A stretch of 64,000 nt of DNA from DATJSJ01 sp035504175. Lineage in GTDB: Bacteria > Pseudomonadota > Alphaproteobacteria > Acetobacterales > Acetobacteraceae. A program made the position numbers and the translations under genes. Below are positions 19,392-27,972 of the stretch, one piece after another (position 1 is the first letter of the stretch; every line of letters starts with the position of its first letter). The stretch spans positions 1 through 64,000 of the forward strand of contig DATJSJ010000045.1 of the NCBI GenBank assembly GCA_035504175.1, in the 5' to 3' direction. The notes beneath the pieces are model-generated. The model ran no database searches. It had not been told where the DNA came from and was given only the letters and a program-made list of their open reading frames with translations.

Positions 19392-20560
19392 TCCCGGACG
19401 GGGCGCCACCCGCAACCGACGCGCGGCAGCCCTTTCACACCCGCCTCGCGGTCATCGCCGTCGCGGCGATGTTCGGCCTCACCTACAGCCTGGCGGCGCC
19501 GCTGATCGCCCTCCGCCTCGCCGCTTCCGGGCTGGACGATGCCTGGGTCGGTGCCAACGCCGCCATGCACGCCGTGGGCGTGCTGCTGATCGCGCCGGTG
19601 CTGCCGCTGCTCGTCGTCCGTTTCGGGATGCGCCGCCTGGTTCTCGCCGCCCTGCTGCTGGCGGCGCTCGTCCTCGCCGCATTCGCCGCCGATCCGCCGG
19701 TCTGGCTCTGGTTCGTCTTGCGGCTGATGCTCGGCATCGCCTCCGAGACGCTGTTCGTGCTGTCCGAGACCTGGACGAGCCAGCTCGCCGGCGAGGCCAG
19801 CCGCGCCCGGATCATGGCCTCCTACATGACGGCGATGTCGCTCGGCTTCGCGGCCGGGCCATTGCTGCTGTCGGTGACCGGCACGCAAGGGGCGCTGCCC
19901 TTCCTGGCCGGGGCGGTGCCGTTGCTGGTTGCGATGGCAGTGATCGCCGCGCCGGGCCTCGCGGCGCCGCCGGTGGCGGCACCCGGCAAAGGCGGGCTGT
20001 TTCGCGCCTTCGGCCTGGCACCCCTGGCACTGGCGGCGACGGTGGTGAACGCCGCGGTGGAGGCGGCCGGCCTGTCCTTCCTCGCCCTCTACGCGATCGG
20101 GCTCGGATGGCCGCAGGGCCGCGCCACCGGCCTGGTTTCGACCATGATGGTGGGCGCGATCGGGCTGCAACTGCCGATCGGCTGGCTGGGCGACCGGATG
20201 GACCGGCTGCGGCTGGTCGCGCTGCTGGCGCTCACCTCGGCGGTCGGCGCGCTGCTCTGGCCCCTGGTGCTGGCCCACCGCTGGGCCAGTTTCGCCCTGG
20301 TGTTCGTCTGGGGCGGCGTGTTCGTCGGCATCTATACGGTCATGCTGACGATCGTCGGCAGCCGCTTCCGCGGCGCCGATCTCGTCGGCATCTATGCCGC
20401 GATGGGCCTGACCTGGGGTGTCGGGGCGCTGCTTGGCCCGACGATCGCGGGTTTCGCCATGGAGGCGCTGCCGCACGGACTGCCGCTGTTCGTGGCCGTC
20501 GCCTGCCTTGGCTTTCTCGCTTTCGTCATGCTTCGCCGTCGCCGCCTTGCGCCTGCCTGA
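19388..20560 (+). CDS. MFS transporter (YcaD-like)
   Basis: A 390-residue major facilitator with about 12 TM helices. The cytoplasmic loop 2-3 motif is short (RFGMRRLVLAALLLAA), and ASETLFVLSETWTSQLAGEASRARIMASYM near residue 120 is typical of the YcaD subgroup. The second half opens after the loop APGKGGLFRAFG. The second loop motif is GWLGDRMDRLRLV. The ATG overlaps the upstream stop (ATGA, 19388-19391). That ties it to the membrane/papain-like protein, so the two may export and process the same substrate, which is speculative. Substrate unknown. Confidence 0.88.
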   Translation: MIPDGAPPATDARQPFHTRLAVIAVAAMFGLTYSLAAPLIALRLAASGLDDAWVGANAAMHAVGVLLIAPVLPLLVVRFGMRRLVLAALLLAALVLAAFAADPPVWLWFVLRLMLGIASETLFVLSETWTSQLAGEASRARIMASYMTAMSLGFAAGPLLLSVTGTQGALPFLAGAVPLLVAMAVIAAPGLAAPPVAAPGKGGLFRAFGLAPLALAATVVNAAVEAAGLSFLALYAIGLGWPQGRATGLVSTMMVGAIGLQLPIGWLGDRMDRLRLVALLALTSAVGALLWPLVLAHRWASFALVFVWGGVFVGIYTVMLTIVGSRFRGADLVGIYAAMGLTWGVGALLGPTIAGFAMEALPHGLPLFVAVACLGFLAFVMLRRRRLAPA

Positions 20561-20726
20561 GGCGGGCCGGATCGGAGTCGGCCGGCCTTGTGGCAGGCGC
20601 GCAACACCGCGTCAAAAATGGGACGGTTGGCTCGTCCGTGAAAGCCTGCATGCTGGCCTCCCGCGGGCAACATACTCACCTTGGCGCCGGTGCCGCGGCG
20701 GCACCTCCGTACGAGAGGATCGAACG

Positions 20727-21827
20727 ATGAAGCGCGCGCTGCTGACCGCGACGCTGCTTGGGCTGTCCGGGGCGGCCGTACCTCGCCTGGCACAGGCCCA
20801 GCCGGTCTCCGGCCTCTATATCGGCGGCGGCGGCGGCTTCAATTACCTGCAGGACGAGGCGATCACCGCCTATTCCGCGCTCGGAACCAAGACGGCGCTG
20901 AACGGCGTCAACACCTCGTTCAATGGCGGCGTGGTCGGACTCGGCAGCATCGGCTGGGGCTTCGGTAACGGCTTCCGGGTCGAAGTCGAGGGCAACTACC
21001 GGCACAACCGCATCAGCCCGGGCACGCTGCCGTCCTACGTCGTGTCCGACGGGGGCAGCGAGGACAAGTACGGGACGATGGTCAACGTCCTGTTCGACAT
21101 GGATATCGGCCTGCCCTGGCTGTATCCGTATGTGGGCGGCGGCGCCGGCTACAGCTGGGTGCACCAGACCGAGAAGACGAGCTTCGCCGACGGCACCGAA
21201 AGCACCTTCGGCGGCACGCAGGGCTCCTTTGCGTACCAGGTGATCCTCGGCCTCTCTTTCCCGATCGCGCCGGTGGTCGGCCTGTCGGCAACGGTCGAGT
21301 ACCGGTTCTTCGGCCTCGCCGGAAACCGCGACTTCACCGGCAGTGTCGCCGGACCCGGCGGCACCTTCTCGCAGACCCGCTATACGACCAACGACTACAA
21401 TCACAGTGCGCTGGTCGGGCTGCGCTACGCCTTCAACGTGCCGCCGCCGCCGCCGCCGCCGGCCCCGGCCCCGGTCGCCGCCCCGGCTCCGGCGCCATCA
21501 CGCACCTATCTGGTGTTTTTCGATTGGGACCGGGCGGATCTGACGCCGCGGGCGCGGGAAATCATCGCCGAGGCGGCGCAGAACTCGACCCGGGTGCAGT
21601 ACACGCGGATCGTGGTGAACGGCTACACCGACACGTCCGGCACGCCGGCGTATAACCTGCGCCTGTCGATGCGGCGCGCCGACGCGGTGAAGGCGGAGCT
21701 GATCCGCGACGGTGTTCCGGCGAACGTGATCGACACGCATGGCTACGGCGAGACGCATCTGCTGGTCCCGACCGGACCGGGCGTCCGCGAGCCGCAAAAC
21801 CGGCGCGTGGAAATCATTCTGAAATGA
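20727..21827 (+). CDS. OmpA-family outer membrane protein, copy 1
   Basis: 366 residues. The signal peptide is 1-24 (MKRALLTATLLGLSGAAVPR..AQA). Next comes an 8-stranded beta-barrel opening with SGLYIGGGGGFNYLQ (about 28-235), then a proline/alanine linker (PPPPPPPAPAPVAAP), then an OmpA C-terminal peptidoglycan-binding domain from about residue 263 (YLVFFDWDRADLT, NGYTDTSGTPAYNLRLSMRRADAV, NRRVEI). The conserved D and R that bind diaminopimelate are present. GAGAGGATC lies 8 bases upstream of the ATG. It is followed by a paralogue with an almost identical C-terminus. It likely anchors the outer membrane to peptidoglycan. Confidence 0.93.
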   Translation: MKRALLTATLLGLSGAAVPRLAQAQPVSGLYIGGGGGFNYLQDEAITAYSALGTKTALNGVNTSFNGGVVGLGSIGWGFGNGFRVEVEGNYRHNRISPGTLPSYVVSDGGSEDKYGTMVNVLFDMDIGLPWLYPYVGGGAGYSWVHQTEKTSFADGTESTFGGTQGSFAYQVILGLSFPIAPVVGLSATVEYRFFGLAGNRDFTGSVAGPGGTFSQTRYTTNDYNHSALVGLRYAFNVPPPPPPPAPAPVAAPAPAPSRTYLVFFDWDRADLTPRAREIIAEAAQNSTRVQYTRIVVNGYTDTSGTPAYNLRLSMRRADAVKAELIRDGVPANVIDTHGYGETHLLVPTGPGVREPQNRRVEIILK

Positions 21828-22040
21828 TCGCGCTTTTGGCTCAGCTCCGGAATCATCACGCAGCTGTGTTACGTGGGGCTGTGTCGGTTCGGCAACATGC
21901 GTTGGAAAAGCATCACAGCCGTCTCGCCTCCGGGCGGATCGAACGTTAGTGTTGGACATCGGAAGGCGGGGGGACGAGTCCCGAGCCACCAGGCCCCCGG
22001 CTGCGTGCGAGCGCAGGTCAAGTTAGAGGAGATGAAGAGA

Positions 22041-23186
22041 ATGAAGCTCCGCAATGCGCTGCTGGCCGCGACCGTGCTGGCCGTGCCTGTTGGTGCGAAA
22101 GCGCAGGCGATCAGCGGCCTGTACGTGGGCGCCGGCGTCGGGTGGAATTACCTGCAGAACCGGAACGTCAACTCGGTCAGTAATGCCAATATCGCCAATG
22201 CACCCGGCACGGTGAACCAGCTGAATTTCGGTGGTGACGGCTGGCTTGGCCTGGCGAGCATCGGTTGGGGCTTCGGCAATGGTGTGCGGGCCGAAGTCGA
22301 GGGCAACTACCGCTGGAACCATGTGAGCGGTGCGAGCGGCACGGTCTGGCCGGGTGGCGCGAACAGCGGCTTCGAGCAGAAAGCCGGCGTGATGGTCAAC
22401 GTGCTGTATGACTTCGAGCCGTCGATGATCGGCCTGCCGATCTCGCCCTATATCGGCGTCGGCGTCGGCTGGCAGAATGTCGACGAGCACGGCATCAACA
22501 TATTTGGCGGCCAGGGCACGACCCCGAACCCCGGCAACCCGGCAGGCCAGTACCTCTACCACCTGAACAGCGACACCAACGACTTCGCCTACCAGGCGAT
22601 CCTCGGCGTCGCCGTGCCGCTGACCAGCATCACCCCGGGCCTGGCGCTGACCGCCGAGTACCGCTTCCTCGGCACCGCCGGCAGCGACAGCTACAAGACG
22701 CAATACTTCCAGCCGGGCAGCGCCACCCAGGCGACCATCAAGCTGGGCAACGACTTCAACCACAGCGTCCTGGTCGGCTTCCGCTACGCCTTCAATGCCG
22801 CCCCGCCGCCGCCGCCGCCGGCGCCCGCTCCGGTCGCCGCCCCGGCTCCGGCACCGTCGCGCACCTACCTCGTGTTCTTCGACTGGGATCGCGCCGACCT
22901 GACGCAGCGCGCACGCCAGATCATCGCCGAGGCGGCGCAGAATTCGACCCGGGTGCAGTACACGCGGATCGTGGTGAACGGCTACACCGATACGTCCGGC
23001 ACGCCGGCGTACAACCTGCGCCTGTCGGTCCGGCGCGCCAACGCGGTGAAGGCGGAGCTGATCCGCGACGGTGTTCCGGCGAACGTGATCGAGACGCATG
23101 GCTACGGCGAGACGCATCTGCTGGTCCCGACCGGACCGGGCGTCCGCGAGCCGCAAAACCGGCGCGTGGAAATCATCCTGCGCTGA
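22041..23186 (+). CDS. OmpA-family outer membrane protein, copy 2
   Basis: 381 residues from the ATG at 22041, chosen because GAGGAG lies 9 bases upstream. An ATG at 22032 sits directly on that SD. The signal peptide ends at AKAQA and the barrel starts SGLYVGAGVGWNYLQ. The barrel (about 25-250) has clearly diverged from copy 1, with longer loops such as one around NPGNPAGQYLYHLNSDTND. The linker and OmpA domain are nearly the same. The last 258 bases differ from copy 1 at only about eleven positions. A terminator follows. The two copies probably expose different surface loops on the same anchor. Confidence 0.93.
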   Translation: MKLRNALLAATVLAVPVGAKAQAISGLYVGAGVGWNYLQNRNVNSVSNANIANAPGTVNQLNFGGDGWLGLASIGWGFGNGVRAEVEGNYRWNHVSGASGTVWPGGANSGFEQKAGVMVNVLYDFEPSMIGLPISPYIGVGVGWQNVDEHGINIFGGQGTTPNPGNPAGQYLYHLNSDTNDFAYQAILGVAVPLTSITPGLALTAEYRFLGTAGSDSYKTQYFQPGSATQATIKLGNDFNHSVLVGFRYAFNAAPPPPPPAPAPVAAPAPAPSRTYLVFFDWDRADLTQRARQIIAEAAQNSTRVQYTRIVVNGYTDTSGTPAYNLRLSVRRANAVKAELIRDGVPANVIETHGYGETHLLVPTGPGVREPQNRRVEIILR

Positions 23187-23228
23187 TCCGGGAGGGGCGC
23201 GGCAACGCGCTCCTTCGACGTCCCTGGC

Positions 23229-23261
23229 GCGGCGCACCTCAGAGTGCGCCGCTTTTCTTTT
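23229..23261 (+). terminator. Rho-independent terminator after the OmpA pair
   Basis: GCGGCGCAC (23229-23237) pairs perfectly with GTGCGCCGC (23244-23252) around a 6-base loop. TTTTCTTTT follows. This is the best intrinsic terminator in the window and ends the ompA transcript before ada. Confidence 0.9.
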
Positions 23262-23393
23262 GTCGGAAGATCTCCCGCGCCGCGCGCGGCCGGCTTCGGG
23301 CCCGGCGCTCGAGCCGGAGCAATGCCCGGATGGCGCCCGGCCGCAGCGCTGCCCATTCTCCGTGTCGCAAGAGGCCGCCTCGGGAGATCGGGC

Positions 23394-24428
23394 ATGACCG
23401 ACGATCAGCGTTGGGATTTCGTGGTGCAGCGGCAGGCGGGTGACTTCCTGTACGCGGTCACCTCGATGGGAATCTATTGCCGCCCCGGTTGCCCGTCGCC
23501 GCGGCCCTTGCGGCGCAACGTGCGCTTCTTCGCCGATGTGGGCGAGGCGGCGGCGGCGGGGTTTCGCCCGTGCCGGCGCTGCGACCCCGACGGCACCCGG
23601 GCGGATCTGGCGCGCGCGGTGGTGCAGGATGCCTGCGGCGCCATCGAGGCGTCGGAGACTATCCCGTCACTGGACAGCCTGGCGCGGCGCGCCGGCTATT
23701 CGCGCTTCCACTTCCTGCGGCTGTTCCGCGACGTGACCGGCGTCACGCCGCGCAGCTATGCCGAGGGCGTGCGCGCCCGGCGCCTGCAGCGGGCGCTGGC
23801 CGGCGGCGAGCGCGTCGCCGAGGCGGTGGCCGGCTCCGGCTTCGGCTCGGAGAGCCGGGTCTATGAGCGGACCGGACGGCTGCTCGGCATGACCCCCGGT
23901 GCGGCGCGCCGCGGCGGCCGCGGCGAAGTGATCCACACCGCCTTCGCCGACAGCCCGTTCGGCCGGCTGCTGCTCGGAGCGACGGCGCGGGGCGTGTGCT
24001 TCCTCGGCTTCGGCGAGCCGGACGAGGCGCTGCTCGGCGACCTGCGCCGCCGCTTCCCGGGCGCCGCGATCGAGCCGGACGATGCCGGGCTGGCGACGCA
24101 TCTGCGGACGGTGCTGGCCTTCATGGCCGAGCCGGCGGCGGCACTCGACCTGCCGCTCGATTTGCGCGGCACGGCATTCCAGCGTCGCGTCTGGGAGGCC
24201 CTGTGCCGCATCCCGCCGGGCGAGACCCGCAGCTACGCGGCGGTCGCGGCGGCGATCGGCCAGCCGCGTGCGGTCCGGGCGGTGGCGCGCTCCTGCGCCA
24301 CCAATCCGGTCTCGCTGGCCGTGCCGTGTCACCGCGTGGTCGGACGTGACGGCTCCCTCACCGGCTATCGCTGGGGCATCGCGCGCAAGCGCGCGCTGCT
24401 GGAGCAGGAGGCGCGCGCCAGACATTGA
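23394..24428 (+). CDS. ada: Ada: methylphosphotriester-DNA/O6-methylguanine-DNA methyltransferase and regulator
   Basis: 344 residues in the classic three-part layout. Residues 1-75 are the zinc domain with C29, C33, C60 and C63 (GIYCRPGCPSP, PCRRC), where C29 corresponds to the methylphosphotriester acceptor. Residues 78-170 are an AraC-type HTH (LARRAGYSRFHFLRLFRDVTG). Residues about 180-344 are the O6-methylguanine methyltransferase with the acceptor C312 in VPCHRVV. By analogy with E. coli Ada it repairs alkylated DNA irreversibly and becomes a transcriptional activator once methylated. GGGAGATCGGGC precedes the ATG. No alkB or alkA lies alongside. Confidence 0.96.
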   Translation: MTDDQRWDFVVQRQAGDFLYAVTSMGIYCRPGCPSPRPLRRNVRFFADVGEAAAAGFRPCRRCDPDGTRADLARAVVQDACGAIEASETIPSLDSLARRAGYSRFHFLRLFRDVTGVTPRSYAEGVRARRLQRALAGGERVAEAVAGSGFGSESRVYERTGRLLGMTPGAARRGGRGEVIHTAFADSPFGRLLLGATARGVCFLGFGEPDEALLGDLRRRFPGAAIEPDDAGLATHLRTVLAFMAEPAAALDLPLDLRGTAFQRRVWEALCRIPPGETRSYAAVAAAIGQPRAVRAVARSCATNPVSLAVPCHRVVGRDGSLTGYRWGIARKRALLEQEARARH

Positions 24429-24505
24429 TGCGAGTCCGGGACCGTCGGGTCCCGGACAGCATCGAACCGCGCCGCAGTTCGACGGGGCAGTGCCCGGGAC
24501 CTGGA

Positions 24506-25939
24506 CTACCGGACGTGCGCCACCCGGAGTGCGTTGGTCGTCCCCGATTGCCCGAACGGCACGCCGGCGGCGACGACGATCTCGTCGCCATGCGACGCGA
24601 ACCCCTCCTGCTGCGCGATGCGGATCGCCTTGGCGACCGCCTCGGTCATCGAGTGCGCATCCGGCGTCGCCAGCGCGTGCACGCCCCATGCGACGGCCAG
24701 CCGCCGCGCGGTGGCGAGTTCCGGGGTCAGCCCGATGATCGGGCTTTCCGGCCGTTCCCGCGCCACGCGCAGCGCGGTCATGCCCGAGAGGCTGAACGGG
24801 ACGATGGCGACGGCGCTGATCACATGCGCCACCTGCCGCGCCGCGGAGGCGATCGCGTCGGCCGAGGAATGCTCCGGCGCCGGCCGGCTCGCCTCGATGA
24901 TGGCGCGCCAGGTCTCGTCCTGCTCCACCCGGGCGACGATGCGGTCCATGATGTTCACCGCCTCGAACGGGAACTGTCCGGCGGCGGTCTCGGCCGACAG
25001 CATCACCGCGTCGGCGCCGTCGAACACCGCGGTCGCGACGTCGGAGGCCTCCGCCCGGGTCGGCGCCGGGGCGTTGATCATGCTTTCGAGCATCTGCGTC
25101 GCCACCACGACCGGTTTGCCGAGCTGGCGGGCGGCGCGGACGATGCGCTTCTGCGCCAGCGGCACCTCCTCGGGCGGCAGCTCGACGCCGAGATCGCCGC
25201 GCGCCACCATCACCGCGTCCGACAGCGCGAGGATGTCGTCGAGATTGTCGAGCGCCTGCGGCTTCTCGAGCTTGCTCATGATCCAGGCGCGGCCGGCGGC
25301 GATCGACTTCGCTTCCATCACGTCCTCCGGCCGCTGCACGAAGGACAGGCCGATGAAGTCGACGCCGTGCTGCAGCGCGAACTCCATGTCGGCGCGGTCC
25401 TTGTGGGTCAGCGCCGGGATCGGCAGCACGACGTCGGGCACGTTGACGCCCTTGCGGTCGGAGAGCGGGCCGCCGACCACGACTTCGGTCTCGAGGTGGT
25501 CGTCGCGCTTGCGCGCGACGCGCAGCCGCAGCTTGCCGTCGTCCAGCAGCAGGCTGGAACCGATCGCCGCGGCGGAGATGATCTCCGGATGCGGCAGGTT
25601 GACCCGGCGGGCATCGCCGGGGGTGGGGTTGAGGTCGAGGCGGAATTCCTGCCCGGTCTGCAGGTGCACCCGCCCGCCGCCGAACCGGCCGACGCGCAGC
25701 TTCGGGCCCTGCACGTCGGCAAGGATGCCGATCGGCCGCTCGAAGCGCTCCTCGAGCTCACGGATCATGGCGATGCGCGCGGCATGGTCCTCGTGCGCGC
25801 CGTGACTGAAGTTCAGCCGGAACACGTCCGCCCCGGCCTGGAACAGGCGGGCCAATACTTCCGGCGTGCTGCTGGCCGGTCCGATCGTGGCGACGATCTT
25901 GGTGCGGCGACGACGGCGCAGCTTGGTGCGCAGGGCCAT
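24506..25939 (-). CDS. pyk: Pyruvate kinase
   Basis: Transfers phosphate from phosphoenolpyruvate to ADP, the last step of glycolysis. 477 residues from the ATG at 25939, preceded by GAGGA 7 bases upstream. Features are RRTKIVATIGPASS at the N-terminus, RLNFSHG, DVQGPKLRVG and the catalytic lysine region SKLEKPQALDN. MVARGDLGVE and ATQMLESMI follow. The C-terminal allosteric domain is complete, ending VPFGQSGTTNALRVAHV. It is divergent from the DUF1244 gene. Confidence 0.97.
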   Translation of the reverse strand: MALRTKLRRRRRTKIVATIGPASSTPEVLARLFQAGADVFRLNFSHGAHEDHAARIAMIRELEERFERPIGILADVQGPKLRVGRFGGGRVHLQTGQEFRLDLNPTPGDARRVNLPHPEIISAAAIGSSLLLDDGKLRLRVARKRDDHLETEVVVGGPLSDRKGVNVPDVVLPIPALTHKDRADMEFALQHGVDFIGLSFVQRPEDVMEAKSIAAGRAWIMSKLEKPQALDNLDDILALSDAVMVARGDLGVELPPEEVPLAQKRIVRAARQLGKPVVVATQMLESMINAPAPTRAEASDVATAVFDGADAVMLSAETAAGQFPFEAVNIMDRIVARVEQDETWRAIIEASRPAPEHSSADAIASAARQVAHVISAVAIVPFSLSGMTALRVARERPESPIIGLTPELATARRLAVAWGVHALATPDAHSMTEAVAKAIRIAQQEGFASHGDEIVVAAGVPFGQSGTTNALRVAHVR

Positions 25940-26098
25940 TCGGCTTCCTCTTCCTGTCCGCCGGGCGCGCTGCGGCGGACAGACCGCCGGGTTGCGTCCG
26001 GGTCTGGCATCCCCGGCGCGGCGCCGCTGCCGGCCGCCCGGTGGCAAAGCGCCGCATGCCGCGCCATGTAACCTGCCCGCACGAAGAAGGACAGATCG

Positions 26099-26410
26099 AT
26101 GCCCGTGCCAGAGCTGGACGAGCCGAGCCGCACCGAGCTGGAAGCCGCCGCCTTCCGTCGCCTGGTGCAGCATCTGCGCGAGCGGACCGACGTGCAGAAC
26201 ATCGACCTGATGAATCTCGCCGGCTTCTGCCGCAACTGCCTGAGCCGCTGGTACCGCGAGGCGGCGGAGGCGCGCGGTCTGGCACTCGCCGATCCGGATG
26301 CGCGCGAGATCGTCTACGGCATGCCCTATCGCGAGTGGCAGGCGAAGTACCAGAAGGAAGGGACGCCGGCGCAGCAGGCGGCCTTCGCTGCGGCCAATCC
26401 GCAGCATTGA
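26099..26410 (+). CDS. DUF1244 family protein
   Basis: A 103-residue helical protein with the family core FRRLVQHLRERTDVQNIDLMNLAGFCRNCLSRWY and the C-terminal YGMPYREWQAKYQKEAT-like segment (here KEGTPAQQ). The two cysteines in CRNC are conserved in the family as I recall it and could bind a metal. AAGGA lies 8 bases upstream of the ATG. DUF1244 is common in alpha- and gammaproteobacteria, with no settled function. It is followed by gapR in the same direction, 84 bases away. Confidence 0.88.
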   Translation: MPVPELDEPSRTELEAAAFRRLVQHLRERTDVQNIDLMNLAGFCRNCLSRWYREAAEARGLALADPDAREIVYGMPYREWQAKYQKEGTPAQQAAFAAANPQH

Positions 26411-26494
26411 CCCCGGCGCCCGCCGACCGGTATCCCCGCCTGCCCGCGGGCGTGGTCCGGCCGCGGAGCGGCCGATGAAGGGGGACGCGACGGC

Positions 26495-26770
26495 ATGGCT
26501 CTGGACGTGGTGAACGCGGAGGCGGCGTCGGCCGAGGTTGGTGGGATCGCCGCCGACCGGTTGCGCAGCATCATCGAGCGGATCGAGCGGCTGGAGGAGG
26601 AGCGTCGCGGCCTGGCCGGCGACATCAAGGACATTTTCGCCGAGGCGAAATCCGCCGGGTTCGACGTCAAGGTGGTCCGCCAGATCATCCGTCTGCGCCG
26701 CCAGGAGCCGGCCGAGGTCGAGGAGCAGGAAACGCTGCTCGACCTCTATCGCCGCGCGCTCGGGATGTAG
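26495..26770 (+). CDS. gapR: Nucleoid-associated protein GapR (DUF2312)
   Basis: A 91-residue, almost wholly helical protein. The core IAADRLRSIIERIERLEEERRGLAGDIKDIFAEAKSAGFDVKVVRQIIRLRR, ending LDLYRRALGM, is the GapR signature. In Caulobacter GapR tetramers encircle overtwisted DNA ahead of replication and transcription forks, and help gyrase and topoisomerase IV. The family is near universal in alphaproteobacteria, so this gene supports the taxonomic call. GGGGACGCGACGGC precedes the ATG. It may share a transcript with the flanking DUF1244 and methyltransferase genes. Confidence 0.94.
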   Translation: MALDVVNAEAASAEVGGIAADRLRSIIERIERLEEERRGLAGDIKDIFAEAKSAGFDVKVVRQIIRLRRQEPAEVEEQETLLDLYRRALGM

Positions 26771-26781
26771 CGGCCGCGTCG

Positions 26782-27840
26782 ATGTCGGGAGCGGAGGAGG
26801 ATTGGCAGGCGGCTGGGACCGAGGAAGTGGCGGCGGCCGTGCCGGTGCCGCCGCTCGATCCGCTGTCGCGGCTGGCGGTGCGCTACGGCACCGACAAATG
26901 GGGCGTGCATCTCTACACCCCGGTCTATCACGCCCTGTTCGCGCCGCTGCGCGACCGGGCGGTGCGGCTGCTTGAGATCGGCGTCGGCGGCTACGGCTCG
27001 CCGGTCTCAGGCGGCGCGTCGCTACGCATGTGGGCCGATTACTTCCCGTACGGCCGCGTGGTCGGACTGGACGTGGTGGCCAAGCGGCTGGATCTCGGCC
27101 CGCGCATCAGCCTGGTGCAGGGGGCCCAGTCGGACCTGCCGGCGCTGGCGCGGCTCTGGGAGGAGCACGGGCCGTTCGACATCGTGATCGATGACGGCAG
27201 CCACCTGGTCGGCGACGTGCTGACCAGCTTCCGCGCCTTGTTTCCCCGGCTGGAGCCGGGCGGGTTCTATGCCGTGGAGGACGTGCAGACCGCGTTCTGG
27301 CCGCTCTACGGCGGCAATCCGGGCGGGCGCGGCACGATCCTGTCCGAGATCTACGACGTGATGCTGGCGATGCATCACCGCGAGGTCTCGGCGATCGGCA
27401 AGGAGCCGCTGATCACCGCGCTCGGCGACCTCACGGCCTCGGTGCAGATGCACCGGAATCTGGCGGTGTTCGAACGCGGCGCCAACACCCATCCCTCGAA
27501 TGCGAGTTGCGACGCGACCTCGCCGGCGCTGCGCGGCGTGCTCGGCGTGCTGCGGGCGGAACGGGTGACGGCGCCCTCGGCCGGCAACTGGATGATCGAG
27601 GCGACGCTGCTCGATATCGGCGGCCAGCCGGAGGCCTCGATGATGGCGCTCAGGGCCGGGCTGGTGGCGTTTCCGGACGACCCGGACCTGCTGGAGATCG
27701 GCGCCCGGGTCGCCGCGAAGCTGCGGCTTCAGGCCGAGTGTGCGGCGCTCCTGGAGCGCCTGCTGGCGCTGGCACCCGACGACGCGCTGCTGCGGGATTC
27801 GGTCGCGCGCCAGCGGCGGGTTGCCGGCCTCGCCGCCTGA
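26782..27840 (+). CDS. Class I SAM-dependent methyltransferase with helical C-terminal extension
   Basis: 352 residues. The segment LAVRYGTDKWGVHLYTPVYHALF near residue 30 is the hallmark of a methyltransferase group that includes macrolide/cephalosporin O-methyltransferases (MycE/CmcI-like). The SAM-binding strand is LLEIGVGGYG (about 68) and the acidic strand VVGLDVVAKR (about 96). The metal or catalytic acidic motif is VIDDGSHLVGDV (about 135). Residues from about 265 are helical and TPR-like (GGQPEASMMALRAGLVAFPDDPDLLEIGARVAAKL). It starts 11 bases after gapR. Substrate unknown; a polysaccharide or natural-product sugar is possible. Confidence 0.85.
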   Translation: MSGAEEDWQAAGTEEVAAAVPVPPLDPLSRLAVRYGTDKWGVHLYTPVYHALFAPLRDRAVRLLEIGVGGYGSPVSGGASLRMWADYFPYGRVVGLDVVAKRLDLGPRISLVQGAQSDLPALARLWEEHGPFDIVIDDGSHLVGDVLTSFRALFPRLEPGGFYAVEDVQTAFWPLYGGNPGGRGTILSEIYDVMLAMHHREVSAIGKEPLITALGDLTASVQMHRNLAVFERGANTHPSNASCDATSPALRGVLGVLRAERVTAPSAGNWMIEATLLDIGGQPEASMMALRAGLVAFPDDPDLLEIGARVAAKLRLQAECAALLERLLALAPDDALLRDSVARQRRVAGLAA

Positions 27841-27972
27841 CCGACCGGCGGTCCGGCGGCCGGCCGACGCGGCCGGACAGTGGCCTTGCGAAACGGCGTG
27901 AGCGCCCGACGCCGTGCTTGCCCGGGGGATGGGGCAGTGCGCAGTATCGGGGCAATCAAAGGATGGACTGAC

